DNA from: Pseudomonas laurylsulfatiphila
GTDB lineage: Bacteria; Pseudomonadota; Gammaproteobacteria; Pseudomonadales; Pseudomonadaceae
NCBI RefSeq assembly: GCF_002934665.1
Contig: NZ_NIRS01000010.1
Coordinates: 159,446 to 223,445, forward strand
Direction: 5' to 3'
DNA length: 64,000 bases
How positions within the stretch are numbered: position 1 is the stretch's first letter; every line of letters begins with the position of its first letter. Under the pieces are notes generated by a model that saw only the letters and a list, made by a program, of their open reading frames with translations, did no database searches and was not told the DNA's origin. Both the position numbers and the translations under genes were made by a program. This document shows positions 38,457 through 47,248 of this stretch, one piece after another.

Positions 38457-39317
38457 ATGAACAAGCGTCTGTTTCTCCTCGGCCAGTACCTGCTGCCCCA
38501 CAACTTGCTCTCGCGACTGGCCGGCTGCATCGCCGAATGCCGCGTGCGCTGGTTCAAGAATGCCTTTACCGCCTGGTTCGCCAAGCGCTATCAGGTGGAC
38601 ATGTCCCAGGCGCTGGTCGAAGACCTGACTGCCTACGAGCACTTCAACGCGTTCTTCACCCGCGCACTGAAAGACGGCGCCCGCCCGCTGGACGAAACGC
38701 CGGGCGCGATCCTCAGCCCGGCCGACGGCGCGATCAGCCAGCTCGGCCCGATCGAGCACGGTCGTATTTTCCAGGCCAAGGGCCACAGCTTCAGCGTGCT
38801 GGAACTGCTGGGTGGCGATGCGGCGAATGCTGCGCCGTTCATGGGCGGTGACTTCGCGACCATCTACCTGTCGCCGAAGGACTACCACCGCGTGCACATG
38901 CCGCTGGCCGGCACCCTGCGCGAGATGGTCTACATCCCGGGCCGTCTGTTCTCGGTCAACCAGACCACCGCTGAAAACGTTCCGGAACTGTTCGCCCGCA
39001 ACGAGCGCGTGGCGTGCATTTTCGACACCGAGCGCGGGCCGATGGCCGTGGTGCTGGTAGGCGCAATGATCGTGGCTTCGATTGAAACCGTCTGGGCCGG
39101 CCTGGTCACGCCGCCGAAGCGCGAGCTGAAAACCTTCCGCTACGACGAAGCCGCGCGCGCGCCGATCCACCTGGAAAAAGGTGCGGAACTGGGTCGCTTC
39201 AAGCTGGGTTCGACCGCCGTCGTGCTGTTCGGGCCGGATCAGGTGAAGTGGGCTGAGGAAATGACTGCCGGTACAGCGGTGCAGATGGGTCAGGGCATGG
39301 GCTCACCAAAAGCCTGA
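38457..39317 (+). CDS. psd: Phosphatidylserine decarboxylase proenzyme
   Basis: The 286-residue proenzyme makes phosphatidylethanolamine at the inner membrane. The self-cleavage site LGST is at residues 250-253; cleavage before S252 creates the pyruvoyl cofactor on the small alpha chain. The conserved YLSPKDYHRVHMP motif (His in the charge relay) is near residue 140. A REPIN follows the stop. Confidence 0.97.
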   Translation: MNKRLFLLGQYLLPHNLLSRLAGCIAECRVRWFKNAFTAWFAKRYQVDMSQALVEDLTAYEHFNAFFTRALKDGARPLDETPGAILSPADGAISQLGPIEHGRIFQAKGHSFSVLELLGGDAANAAPFMGGDFATIYLSPKDYHRVHMPLAGTLREMVYIPGRLFSVNQTTAENVPELFARNERVACIFDTERGPMAVVLVGAMIVASIETVWAGLVTPPKRELKTFRYDEAARAPIHLEKGAELGRFKLGSTAVVLFGPDQVKWAEEMTAGTAVQMGQGMGSPKA

Positions 39318-39332
39318 TAGACACCGCTATTC

Positions 39333-39436
39333 ACTGTAGGAGCGAGCCTGCTCGCGATGGACGTTAACGATGACGCGGGCATTCTGAATGCCCGCGTCGC
39401 TCTCAGGTTCATCGCGAGCAGGCTCGCTCCTACAGT
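39333..39436. repeat. REPIN doublet
   Basis: ACTGTAGGAGCGAGCCTGCT and its reverse complement flank a centre that itself holds the palindrome GACGCGGGCATTC/GAATGCCCGCGTC, so the whole element can form one long hairpin. It lies between convergent psd and serB. Confidence 0.92.
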
Positions 39437-39447
39437 GGGTTTGCGCG

Positions 39448-40662
39448 TTACAACTGGCCGTCGCGATCGCGGAAGCCCAGCAGGTACAGCACGCCATCCA
39501 GCCCCAGCGTCGAAATCGCCTGTTTGGCTGACTGCTTCACCAGCGGCTTGGCGCGGAACGCCACGCCCAACCCGGCAATCGCCAGCATCGGCAAGTCATT
39601 GGCACCGTCGCCGACCGCAATGGTCTGCTCCAGGCGCAAGCCTTCCTTGTGTGCCAGTTCCTTCAGCAAATCCGCCTTGCGCTGTGCATCGACAATCGGC
39701 TCGACCGCCACGCCGGTGACTTTGCCGTCGACCACTTCCAGCTCATTGGCAAACACATAGTCGATTCCCAGCTTGGCCTGCAATTGCTTGGCGAAGTAGG
39801 TGAAGCCGCCTGACAGGATCGCGGTCTTGTAGCCCAGGCGCTTGAGTTCGGCGAACAGGGTTTCGGCCCCTTCGGTCAGGCGCAACGAGGCACCAATGGA
39901 ATCCAGCACGCCAACGTCCAGACCTTTGAGCAGGGCCAGGCGCTCTTTGAAGCTGGCGCGAAAATCCAGTTCGCCGGCCATCGCCCGCTCAGTGATTTCC
40001 GAAACCTTGTCACCCACGCCAGCCGCCTTGGCCAACTCATCGATCACTTCGGCTTCGATCAGGGTCGAGTCCATGTCGAACACCGCCAGACGACGGTTGC
40101 GACGGAACAGCGAGTCTTCCTGGAAGGCGATGTCGACGTTCAGTTCCTGGGCGACGCTGAGGAATTCGGCCCGCAGTGCCTGCGGATCAGCCGCCTCGCC
40201 ACGCACGGAAAACTCGATGCAGCCCTTGCCCTTGTCGGCCGGGGTGTCCAGTGGCATGCGCCCGGACAGACGATCGATGTGGTCGATGTTCAGGCCATAT
40301 TTGGCAGTGATCGAACTCACGGCCTGCAACTGCCCGGCTGTCACCTTGCGGGTCAACAGGGTCACGATGTGGCGCTTTTTGCCCTGGTTGCCGACCCACT
40401 GCTGGTAATCCTGTTCGGACACCGGCGTGAAACGCACCTGTTGATCGAGCTCGTAGCCCTTGAACAGGATGTCCTTGAGCACGGACTTGCCTTGTTCGGT
40501 ATCGGGAATTTCAACCAGGATGCCGAACGACAAGGTGTCGTGGATCACCGCCTGACCGATGTCGAGAATGTTCACACCACCCTGGGCCAGAACGCCGGTA
40601 ATGGCCGCAGTCAGACCCGGACGGTCGACTCCCGTGATGTTTATCAGGACGATTTCGCGCAA
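39448..40662 (-). CDS. serB: Phosphoserine phosphatase SerB
   Basis: The 404-residue enzyme makes serine from phosphoserine. Two ACT-like regulatory domains (about 1-85 and 95-175) precede a HAD phosphatase domain with nucleophile D196 in VFDMDSTLI and the late motif GDGANDLPML. The start is TTG at 40660-40662, giving the usual N-terminus MREIVLINITGVDRPG; the ribosome-binding site is weak. It is divergent from the following membrane protein gene. Confidence 0.96.
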   Translation of the reverse strand: MREIVLINITGVDRPGLTAAITGVLAQGGVNILDIGQAVIHDTLSFGILVEIPDTEQGKSVLKDILFKGYELDQQVRFTPVSEQDYQQWVGNQGKKRHIVTLLTRKVTAGQLQAVSSITAKYGLNIDHIDRLSGRMPLDTPADKGKGCIEFSVRGEAADPQALRAEFLSVAQELNVDIAFQEDSLFRRNRRLAVFDMDSTLIEAEVIDELAKAAGVGDKVSEITERAMAGELDFRASFKERLALLKGLDVGVLDSIGASLRLTEGAETLFAELKRLGYKTAILSGGFTYFAKQLQAKLGIDYVFANELEVVDGKVTGVAVEPIVDAQRKADLLKELAHKEGLRLEQTIAVGDGANDLPMLAIAGLGVAFRAKPLVKQSAKQAISTLGLDGVLYLLGFRDRDGQL

Positions 40663-40797
40663 GGCGCACCCCCGCAGGTGGAAAAAAACCGCATTCTACC
40701 CACTTTCAGTGACCATCGGGCACCGTGAGCGCTTTGACGGTCTAGGGCCTGTCGCTATACTGCGCGTCAACTTCACGGACAAAAGAGCCGAGCTCAA

Positions 40798-42315
40798 GTG
40801 AACCGGCCCACGCCAGTAAAAACCGATAACTTCTTCCTGCTGATCTTCCGGGCACTGCGCCACCGCCGTGTACCGATTGCATTGCGCATCGCCAGCCATA
40901 ACGTGATCCTGGTCGCCCTGGCCCTGGTCATCTATGCCGGTGTGATGGGCCTGCAGTTCAAGCAGGCCATGCACGAGCAGGCGGATGCGCTGGGCGAAAG
41001 CCTGACGACGCAGACGGCCACTTCGGCCACGGAGCTGTTGGTGTCCAACGACATCCTCAGCCTCAATGTGCTGCTCAATAACCTGACCAAGAACAAGCTG
41101 GTGGCCCACGCCGCCATCTACAGCCCGGACAACCGCATCCTTGCCGAATCCGGCCAGCGTCCCAAGCATGGCCTGCTGGGCGAGGCCGAAGGCATGTACC
41201 AGAGCAAGATCACCTTCCAGGACGTGACCGCCGGGCAATTGCGCATCAGCCTGGACATGGACCAGTTCCAGCAGCCGATGACCATCAGCCTGCAAAGCAT
41301 GGGCATCCTCAGCGCCATCCTGCTGGCCCTGTCCCTGGCCCTGAGCCTGCGCATGGGGCGTTATCTCTCAACACCCCTGCTGCAATTGCGGGTGTGGCTG
41401 CGCAATATCGATGAATACACCCCGGCCACCGACCGCCAGGACGAAATCGGCGACCTGGCGCGCCAGCTGCACGCCAACTTCGCCCCGGAGCCTGCCCCTG
41501 TGCCGGAACCGGAACCGGAATTCGACGACGTCGATGACGAGGCCGACCCGGCCTTCGAAGTCCGTAACCTGCGCGATCCGAGTTTCGACGAGAGCCGCCC
41601 GGTAGCGGCGCTCAAGCCAGCGCCACGGCAGATCGTCAGCACCGTCGAAGACGACGATGACGAGGACCCGTTCGCCGACCTGCGCGACGAGTCGCTGGAC
41701 AGCCCCCCGCAACCGGTGATTCGCAAGGCCACGCCGAGCGTGCCGCAACACAGCGCGGTACTGGCGGTGCAACTGGGCTCCCAGGAGCAACTGCGACGCT
41801 TGCCGCGGGCGCGCCTTGAAGAACTGCTGGAGCGCTATCGCGATTGCCTCGACCAGGCCGCATCGCTGTATCAGGGCGAAGTGGAGACCTTGAACGATGG
41901 CAGCACGCTGATGCTGTTCCACACCGAAGACAGCGGCGACGATTACCTGACCAACGCCATTTGCTGTGGCGAGTTGCTACGGGCCTTGGGCCACCAGTTG
42001 CAGATCGAAGTCGCGGACAGCGGCATCACCCTGCAATTGCAGTTGGGCCTGACCCTCGGCGACGAACTGTTCGGCCTGAGCCAGATCGACCTGTTGCTGA
42101 CCGACCCTGCCCAGGACGCCCTGGCCCTGTCGCAGCACAGCCGCAACCTGCTGCTGGTGGAACGCAAGATCAGCGACGACGCGTTGATCCGTCAGCGCGC
42201 ACGGATCCGCCCGATTGCCAGCCCTGAAGGCGCATGCTGCGTGGAGCGGTTGATGGAGCCGTATCCATCGATGCTTGAGCGGCAACTGGCGCGGATGCAC
42301 GAGCGCCGGGCTTAA
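40798..42315 (+). CDS. Membrane protein with HAMP-like linker and degenerate cyclase-like domain (AhpA-like)
   Basis: A 505-residue protein with a GTG start at 40798. It has TM1 (about 33-53), a periplasmic domain (54-164), TM2 (165-186), a HAMP-like segment (187-225), a long acidic Pro/Glu/Asp linker (228-310) and a C-terminal domain (318-485). That domain follows the pattern of class III nucleotidyl cyclases: LEELLERYRDCLDQAASLYQG, then VETLNDGSTLMLF, then LQLGLTLGDELFG and LLLVERKI. The metal-binding aspartate in the first strand (VLAVQLGS) is missing, so catalysis is unlikely. It resembles COG3726 proteins said to affect haemolysin expression. Function unknown. Confidence 0.7.
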   Translation: MNRPTPVKTDNFFLLIFRALRHRRVPIALRIASHNVILVALALVIYAGVMGLQFKQAMHEQADALGESLTTQTATSATELLVSNDILSLNVLLNNLTKNKLVAHAAIYSPDNRILAESGQRPKHGLLGEAEGMYQSKITFQDVTAGQLRISLDMDQFQQPMTISLQSMGILSAILLALSLALSLRMGRYLSTPLLQLRVWLRNIDEYTPATDRQDEIGDLARQLHANFAPEPAPVPEPEPEFDDVDDEADPAFEVRNLRDPSFDESRPVAALKPAPRQIVSTVEDDDDEDPFADLRDESLDSPPQPVIRKATPSVPQHSAVLAVQLGSQEQLRRLPRARLEELLERYRDCLDQAASLYQGEVETLNDGSTLMLFHTEDSGDDYLTNAICCGELLRALGHQLQIEVADSGITLQLQLGLTLGDELFGLSQIDLLLTDPAQDALALSQHSRNLLLVERKISDDALIRQRARIRPIASPEGACCVERLMEPYPSMLERQLARMHERRA

Positions 42316-42335
42316 ACCTTAGGCCCGGCCACAAT

Positions 42336-42372
42336 GAAGCCCGCAGATGAGTGATCGTCTGCGGGCTTTTTT
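42336..42372 (+). terminator. Rho-independent terminator after the AhpA-like gene
   Basis: AGCCCGCAGA (42338-42347) pairs with TCTGCGGGCT (42358-42367) and is followed by TTTTT. The gap to the next gene also holds a REPIN and a second hairpin. Confidence 0.93.
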
Positions 42373-42390
42373 GTTGTCTGTACCTACGCC

Positions 42391-42483
42391 TTCGCGAGCA
42401 GGCTCGCTCCCACAATTGATCCGGGTTACCACAACGGAGTGCTCACTGAGGACCCCCTGTGGGAGCGAGCCTGCTCGCGATGA
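42391..42483. repeat. REPIN doublet
   Basis: TTCGCGAGCAGGCTCGCTCC and its near-reverse complement flank about 40 bases between two terminators. Confidence 0.9.
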
Positions 42484-42525
42484 GGCCACCAGCCACACTA
42501 AAGATCGCCAGCCGGCAGAAACAAT

Positions 42526-42548
42526 AAAGCCCGCACAAGGCGGGCTTT
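42526..42548 (-). terminator. Terminator after the PqiC-like lipoprotein gene
   Basis: AAAGCCCGC-ACAAG-GCGGGCTTT, a perfect 9-bp stem 26-48 bases beyond the stop at 42574. On the minus strand it runs into ATTGTTT. Confidence 0.75.
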
Positions 42549-42573
42549 ATGGGGGAACAGCTTCAGTCCAGGC

Positions 42574-43287
42574 TTAGAAGCGGAACACTTCCATATCCGT
42601 ACGAATAGGCGCGGCCATCGGGATCTTCGGCTGCTTTTCCTGTTCTACCGCAGGTGCAGCCACTTTGGCTGGCGCTTTACGCGGGACTTCGGCGATCGGC
42701 GGCTGATTGGCCAGCGGCTTGAGCGCCACCGACAATTCCGAGGCCAGGCGTTGCAACAACACGCCCTGTGCCTGGACCTGAGCCGCCGTACTACCGGCAT
42801 GCTGTTCCTGCAAATGGATGATGCGGTTGTCGCGGACCTGCCCGCGACGGTCGATCAGCCGCCATTGCGCATCGAGGATCGCCGGTTGCTTTGCACCCGA
42901 ATCCAGGCGCGTGATGGTCAGCAGCACCTGAACGTCCGGGGTGAACCCCAATGTTGCCGGGGCCAGCACTACGCGCTGGCTGTCCAGGTGACCTGCGACC
43001 TGACGCAGCAGCAACTGATCGATATCCGACGAAAGGCTGCCGGCCCAACGACCGTCGGTCGATGCTTGCAAGCTGCCATCCGGCTGACGCTGCAACAAGG
43101 TTTCGCGCTGCAGGTAGTCGGCCACGGTGACCGGGCCCAACAATACCGCCATGCCCGCGTTCTGCGCAGGCTGAACCGGGTTTCCAGCGTCCAGCTGATA
43201 CAGCGACACCGGTTGGTGAACGCTGCAACCCGCCAGGCCAAGAATGCCGGCGAGCATAAGAATAAAAGGAAGGCGCAGAGCAGTCAT
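42574..43287 (-). CDS. PqiC-type lipoprotein (ABC transport auxiliary)
   Basis: A 237-residue lipoprotein. A signal peptide ends in lipobox LAGC (Cys near residue 21), followed by the PqiC/DUF330 domain (about 25-185) and a Pro/Ala-rich C-terminal tail. PqiC proteins work with MCE-type lipid transporters such as PqiAB, but no MCE gene is next to it here. ATG 43287 gives a good signal peptide; a 43-codon in-frame extension upstream is rejected. A downstream hairpin terminator is at 42526. Confidence 0.82.
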   Translation of the reverse strand: MTALRLPFILMLAGILGLAGCSVHQPVSLYQLDAGNPVQPAQNAGMAVLLGPVTVADYLQRETLLQRQPDGSLQASTDGRWAGSLSSDIDQLLLRQVAGHLDSQRVVLAPATLGFTPDVQVLLTITRLDSGAKQPAILDAQWRLIDRRGQVRDNRIIHLQEQHAGSTAAQVQAQGVLLQRLASELSVALKPLANQPPIAEVPRKAPAKVAAPAVEQEKQPKIPMAAPIRTDMEVFRF

Positions 43288-43419
43288 CGTCCCATCCAGG
43301 TGATCAATAAAAGGCTGATCACAGTGAAAATACTCAATAAATATGAAGAACGCGCGGCAGTGCCGGCGCTTGAAAGGCCATATCATCCGTGAATATGCGT
43401 TCCGACTCCAGCGCAAAGC

Positions 43420-43449
43420 GCCGAACTACGGGTTAATTCGTAGTTCGGC
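43420..43449 (-). terminator. Hairpin downstream of parC
   Basis: GCCGAACTACG and CGTAGTTCGGC form a perfect 11-bp stem around an 8-base loop, 14 bases beyond the parC stop. The T-run on the minus strand is short (GCTTTGC). Confidence 0.7.
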
Positions 43450-43462
43450 ACCTCCAGGAGGC

Positions 43463-45730
43463 CTAATTGAGGTTTTCGACGAGCAGCGCATCTACCCGCT
43501 GGAAGCCACGCGGCAGCTTGTTGCCGCGACGGCCACGTTCACCCTTGTAGTGTTCGAGGTCGTCCGCTTTCAGTGACAAGGTACGTTTCCCGGCCTGCAA
43601 CACCAGTGTTGCACCGTCCGGCAATACGGCGATGTCCGTCACATACTCTTCGCGACTGGCCACTCGCTCACCGGGAATCCCGATGATCTTGTTGCCTTTG
43701 CCTTTTCCTAATTGTGGCAGGTCGCTGATTTTGAAGATCAGCAGGCGACCTTCGGTCGTCACCGATGCCAGCCAGTTCTGCTCACGATCGGCAACAGGGC
43801 GCGGCAGCATGACCTTGGCGTTGTTCGGCAGGCTCAACAGGGCCTTGCCCGCCTTGTTCTTGGCTTGCAGGTCCTCGCCCTTGACCACGAAACCGTAGCC
43901 GGCGTCGGAGGCGATCACGTACAACGCGTCGTCTTCGGGCATCAGCACGCATTCGAAACTCGCTCCCGGTGGCGGCGTCAGGCGACCGGTCAGCGGTTCG
44001 CCCTGGCCACGGGCCGACGGCAAGGTATGGGCGGCCACCGAATAACTGCGGCCGGTGGAGTCGATAAACACGGCAAACTGGTTGGAGCGCCCGGCGGCCA
44101 ACGCCTTGAACCCGTCCCCGGCCTTGTAGGAAAGCCCGGTGGCATCGATCTCGTGGCCTTTGGCGGAACGAATCCAGCCCTTTTCCGACAGTACAACCGT
44201 CACTTTCTCGTTCGGCAGCAGATCGTGCTCGGTCAGGGCCTTGGCTTCGGCGCGCTCGACGATAGGCGAACGACGGTCGTCGCCGTAGGTTTCGGCGTCC
44301 TTGATCAGCTCGGTGCGCACCAGCTTTTTCAGCTTGGCTTCGCTGCTCAGCAGGGCTTGCAGCTTGGCTTGTTCCTTGAGCAATTCATCCTGCTCGGCAC
44401 GCAGCTTCATCTCTTCCAGTCGCGCCAGTTGACGCAAGCGGGTGTCGAGGATGTAGTCGGCCTGGATCTCGCTCAGGGCGAAGCGTTCGATCAGTTTCGC
44501 CCGTGGCTGTTCCTCGGTACGGATGATGTGGATCACTTCATCCAGGTTGAGGTAGGCAATCAGCAAACCGTCCAACAGGTGCAGGCGACGCTCGACCTTG
44601 TCGAGGCGGAATTGCAGGCGACGACGCACGGTCTGCACCCGGAACTCCAGCCATTCGACCAGCAACGCGCGCAGGTTTTTCAGCTGCGGCTTGCCGTCCA
44701 GGCCGATGATGTTGATGTTGACCCGGTAGCTCGACTCCAGCTCGGTGCTGGCGAACAGGTGCTGCATCAAGGCATCGTGGTCGAAGTTCTTGCGCGCCCC
44801 CGGAATGATCACGATCCGGCACGGGTTTTCATGGTCGGATTCGTCGCGCAGGTCGGCGATTTGCGGGGCCTTGGACGGCTTGGCCTGCATCATCGCGGCA
44901 ATCTGCTCCAGCACCTTGGCGCCCGAGACCTGATGCGGCAACGCGGTGACGATGATGTCGCCGTCTTCGATGTGATACACGGCGCGCATGCGCACCGAGC
45001 CGCGACCGGTTTCGTAGATTTTCAGCAGGTCGGCGCGCGGGGTGATGATTTCCGCTTCGGTCGGGTAATCCGGGCCCTGGATGTGTTCACAGAGCTGTTC
45101 GACCGTAGCCTTGGGCTCATCGAGCAAACGCACGCACGCCGTGGCGACTTCGCGCAGGTTGTGCGGCGGCACGTCGGTGGCCATGCCCACGGCGATGCCG
45201 GTGGTGCCGTTGAGCAGGATGTTCGGCAAACGGGCCGGCAGGACCAGCGGCTCGTCCAGCGTGCCGTCGAAGTTCGGCCCCCAGTCCGCCGTGCCCTGGC
45301 CCAGTTCGCTGAGCAGCACTTCGGAATAACGCGACAGCCGCGCTTCGGTGTAACGCATGGCGGCGAAGGACTTGGGATCATCCGGCGCACCCCAGTTGCC
45401 CTGGCCGTCGACCAGCGTGTAGCGATAGCTGAACGGCTGGGCCATCAGGACCATGGCTTCGTAGCAGGCCGAGTCGCCGTGGGGGTGGAATTTACCGAGC
45501 ACGTCACCGACGGTACGCGCCGATTTCTTGTGCTTGGAATCGGCGTCCAGCCCCAGCTCGCTCATGGCGTAGACGATACGCCGCTGTACCGGTTTAAGAC
45601 CGTCGCCGATATGCGGCAGGGCACGGTCCATGATCACGTACATGGAGTAGTTGAGGTAGGCATTTTCGGTGAAGTCAGCCAGTGACCGGCGTTCTACACC
45701 GTCCAGGCTGAGATCAAGGGAGTCGCTCAT
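43463..45730 (-). CDS. parC: DNA topoisomerase IV subunit A
   Basis: The 755-residue type II topoisomerase subunit unlinks daughter chromosomes. The N-terminal breakage-reunion domain holds the quinolone region KFHPHGDSACYEAM with the susceptible-type Ser and Glu, and the catalytic Tyr in AMRYTEARLS. A shortened C-terminal beta-propeller (about 500-750) distinguishes ParC from GyrA. The start at 45730 (MSDSLDLSLDG) is the usual one. It lies 8 bases after the retropepsin-like gene. Confidence 0.97.
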   Translation of the reverse strand: MSDSLDLSLDGVERRSLADFTENAYLNYSMYVIMDRALPHIGDGLKPVQRRIVYAMSELGLDADSKHKKSARTVGDVLGKFHPHGDSACYEAMVLMAQPFSYRYTLVDGQGNWGAPDDPKSFAAMRYTEARLSRYSEVLLSELGQGTADWGPNFDGTLDEPLVLPARLPNILLNGTTGIAVGMATDVPPHNLREVATACVRLLDEPKATVEQLCEHIQGPDYPTEAEIITPRADLLKIYETGRGSVRMRAVYHIEDGDIIVTALPHQVSGAKVLEQIAAMMQAKPSKAPQIADLRDESDHENPCRIVIIPGARKNFDHDALMQHLFASTELESSYRVNINIIGLDGKPQLKNLRALLVEWLEFRVQTVRRRLQFRLDKVERRLHLLDGLLIAYLNLDEVIHIIRTEEQPRAKLIERFALSEIQADYILDTRLRQLARLEEMKLRAEQDELLKEQAKLQALLSSEAKLKKLVRTELIKDAETYGDDRRSPIVERAEAKALTEHDLLPNEKVTVVLSEKGWIRSAKGHEIDATGLSYKAGDGFKALAAGRSNQFAVFIDSTGRSYSVAAHTLPSARGQGEPLTGRLTPPPGASFECVLMPEDDALYVIASDAGYGFVVKGEDLQAKNKAGKALLSLPNNAKVMLPRPVADREQNWLASVTTEGRLLIFKISDLPQLGKGKGNKIIGIPGERVASREEYVTDIAVLPDGATLVLQAGKRTLSLKADDLEHYKGERGRRGNKLPRGFQRVDALLVENLN

Positions 45731-45737
45731 GCGGGCC

Positions 45738-46262
45738 TCATCGGTTCGTTGTCTGGCGCAGCAGCATGGTGCCACCGCGCTGGGTAAATTCAAGTTTGTT
45801 CAGTGCGCTCATGCCGAGCAACACCTGATCGCCATGCAGCCCCGGGGCCACCAGTGCGCGCACATCCCGCAGCACGATGTCGCCCAGTTGCAGGCGTTCA
45901 ATACGGGTGCGATAGCCCTGGCTCAGGCCATTGGCCGTGCTCAGGGTCACGCCGAATCCTTCTTCGAGCTTCAAACGCTTGGCCAGGTCCGCCGGAATCG
46001 ACACATCGGTCGCCCCGGTGTCGAGCATGAAGTCCACCGGCTGGCCGTTGATCTGGCCGCTGGCTACGAAATGCCCCTGCACATTGCTGACCAGTTTCAC
46101 CTCGATGAAACCTTCGCCCTGCTCCGAGCTGACCACCACATTCGGATTTTGCTGCCGCGCTTCCCACTGGCCGAAAAACCGCGTGGCCAGAAACAGCGCT
46201 GCGCACCAGGCCAGCACCATAAACACCCGGCCGATGCGCTGACCCGGCGTTTGTTGGCTCAT
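45738..46262 (-). CDS. Retropepsin-like aspartic protease (TIGR02281 type)
   Basis: A 174-residue protein with one N-terminal membrane anchor (about residues 12-30) and a periplasmic retropepsin-like domain carrying the catalytic motif FMLDTGATDVSIP (D81). The single motif implies an active homodimer. The family is named TIGR02281 / clan AA aspartic protease; substrates are unknown. It overlaps the phytase-esterase-like gene by 4 bases and precedes parC by 7 bases, so all are probably one operon with parE. Confidence 0.87.
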   Translation of the reverse strand: MSQQTPGQRIGRVFMVLAWCAALFLATRFFGQWEARQQNPNVVVSSEQGEGFIEVKLVSNVQGHFVASGQINGQPVDFMLDTGATDVSIPADLAKRLKLEEGFGVTLSTANGLSQGYRTRIERLQLGDIVLRDVRALVAPGLHGDQVLLGMSALNKLEFTQRGGTMLLRQTTNR

Positions 46263-47248
46263 GGCTTGGCACTCCAGCCACCTTCCGGTGCAGCGAAGCG
46301 CCAGACCACCGGACGCACTTCACCATCGGCGCGCGCACCGAAGTTATTGTCGACACCGATCCAGGCACCATCGGCATCCACGATCAACGCTTCTTCCAAC
46401 CCGTAGTCCTGTGGATAACGACGGTTTTCCTGCAACAACTCGGCGGCGTACGACCAGCAGCGCTCGACCCTGGCCGTCTGCGGATCCCGGCGACAAATCT
46501 GATAGGCGTTGCGTTCAAGGGCGAACAGCTTGCCGTTGAACAGCGACAGGTCCGAAAAATCCTGCGAGACAGCTCTGGCGTGGGGAAACTGCTCGGGTTG
46601 CATTTCCATGCCCGCCTCGCTCAGCAGCACGCAGCCACCGTCGCAATCCCACAACGTCTGCTTGCGTTTGATCATCAGCAGGCCGCGGCCTTGACGCTCG
46701 GCGGCGAGCCACATCTGATCGCCCGCCGGATTGACCGCCAGCCCTTCGAACAGCGCATTGAATTGCAGTAACAGGCCTCTGGCCCGTGCCTCGCGAACCA
46801 TCATCGGCGAAATTTTCAGCCAGGTAGCAGGCCCCGTGGCCGGCACTTGCAAGACAGCGGCATGGCCTTCGCTGACGATGTAGCGATTGCCGGCGCTGTC
46901 GCAGGAGATGCCTTCGAAGTCCAGATCGCCGCCACGCACGAACGAAGCTCCCCAGACACTAGACCTCAACCCCCAGGGCAAGCCGCTGTCAGGCACCGGC
47001 GGCACGTCAATGTGCACCGCTTCGGCCTGCCAGTCAGGTCCGCTGGTATCGAGGCGATAGATCTGATCATCGTCGCGGTCGGAAACTGCCCACAGGTCAT
47101 TGCCGCACTGCGCCAGCCCGGACAGGTTGCCACCGCGCATGCTGTCGACGACATGCCCGGACAACAGGCGCAGCTGTGGCGCCGGCTCGGCAGATACCGT
47201 AATCGACGTCAGCAGCAACGCACAGGCCAGGGCAAAGCCCAGACGCAT
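46259..47248 (-). CDS. Secreted esterase-like phytase-family protein
   Basis: A 329-residue protein with a signal peptide (about 1-20). Its beta-propeller-like domain matches the esterase-like-activity-of-phytase family: GNLSGLAQCGNDLWAVSDRDD near 40, GDLDFEGIS near 107, and FEGLAVNP near 167. Homologues are periplasmic or secreted; real activity is rarely tested. Its start overlaps the parE stop by one base, placing it in the parE-parC operon. Confidence 0.82.
   Translation of the reverse strand: MRLGFALACALLLTSITVSAEPAPQLRLLSGHVVDSMRGGNLSGLAQCGNDLWAVSDRDDDQIYRLDTSGPDWQAEAVHIDVPPVPDSGLPWGLRSSVWGASFVRGGDLDFEGISCDSAGNRYIVSEGHAAVLQVPATGPATWLKISPMMVREARARGLLLQFNALFEGLAVNPAGDQMWLAAERQGRGLLMIKRKQTLWDCDGGCVLLSEAGMEMQPEQFPHARAVSQDFSDLSLFNGKLFALERNAYQICRRDPQTARVERCWSYAAELLQENRRYPQDYGLEEALIVDADGAWIGVDNNFGARADGEVRPVVWRFAAPEGGWSAKP

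Noticed and set aside
43343..43576. Short plus-strand frame near the parC 3' end
   Set aside because: It runs across the parC terminator and end in antisense, with no ribosome-binding site.
43712..45685. 657-codon open frame opposite parC
   Set aside because: Antisense to parC; no start signal or domain.
43463..45730. Quinolone-resistance change in parC
   Set aside because: The GDSACYEA motif has the susceptible-type Ser and Glu.
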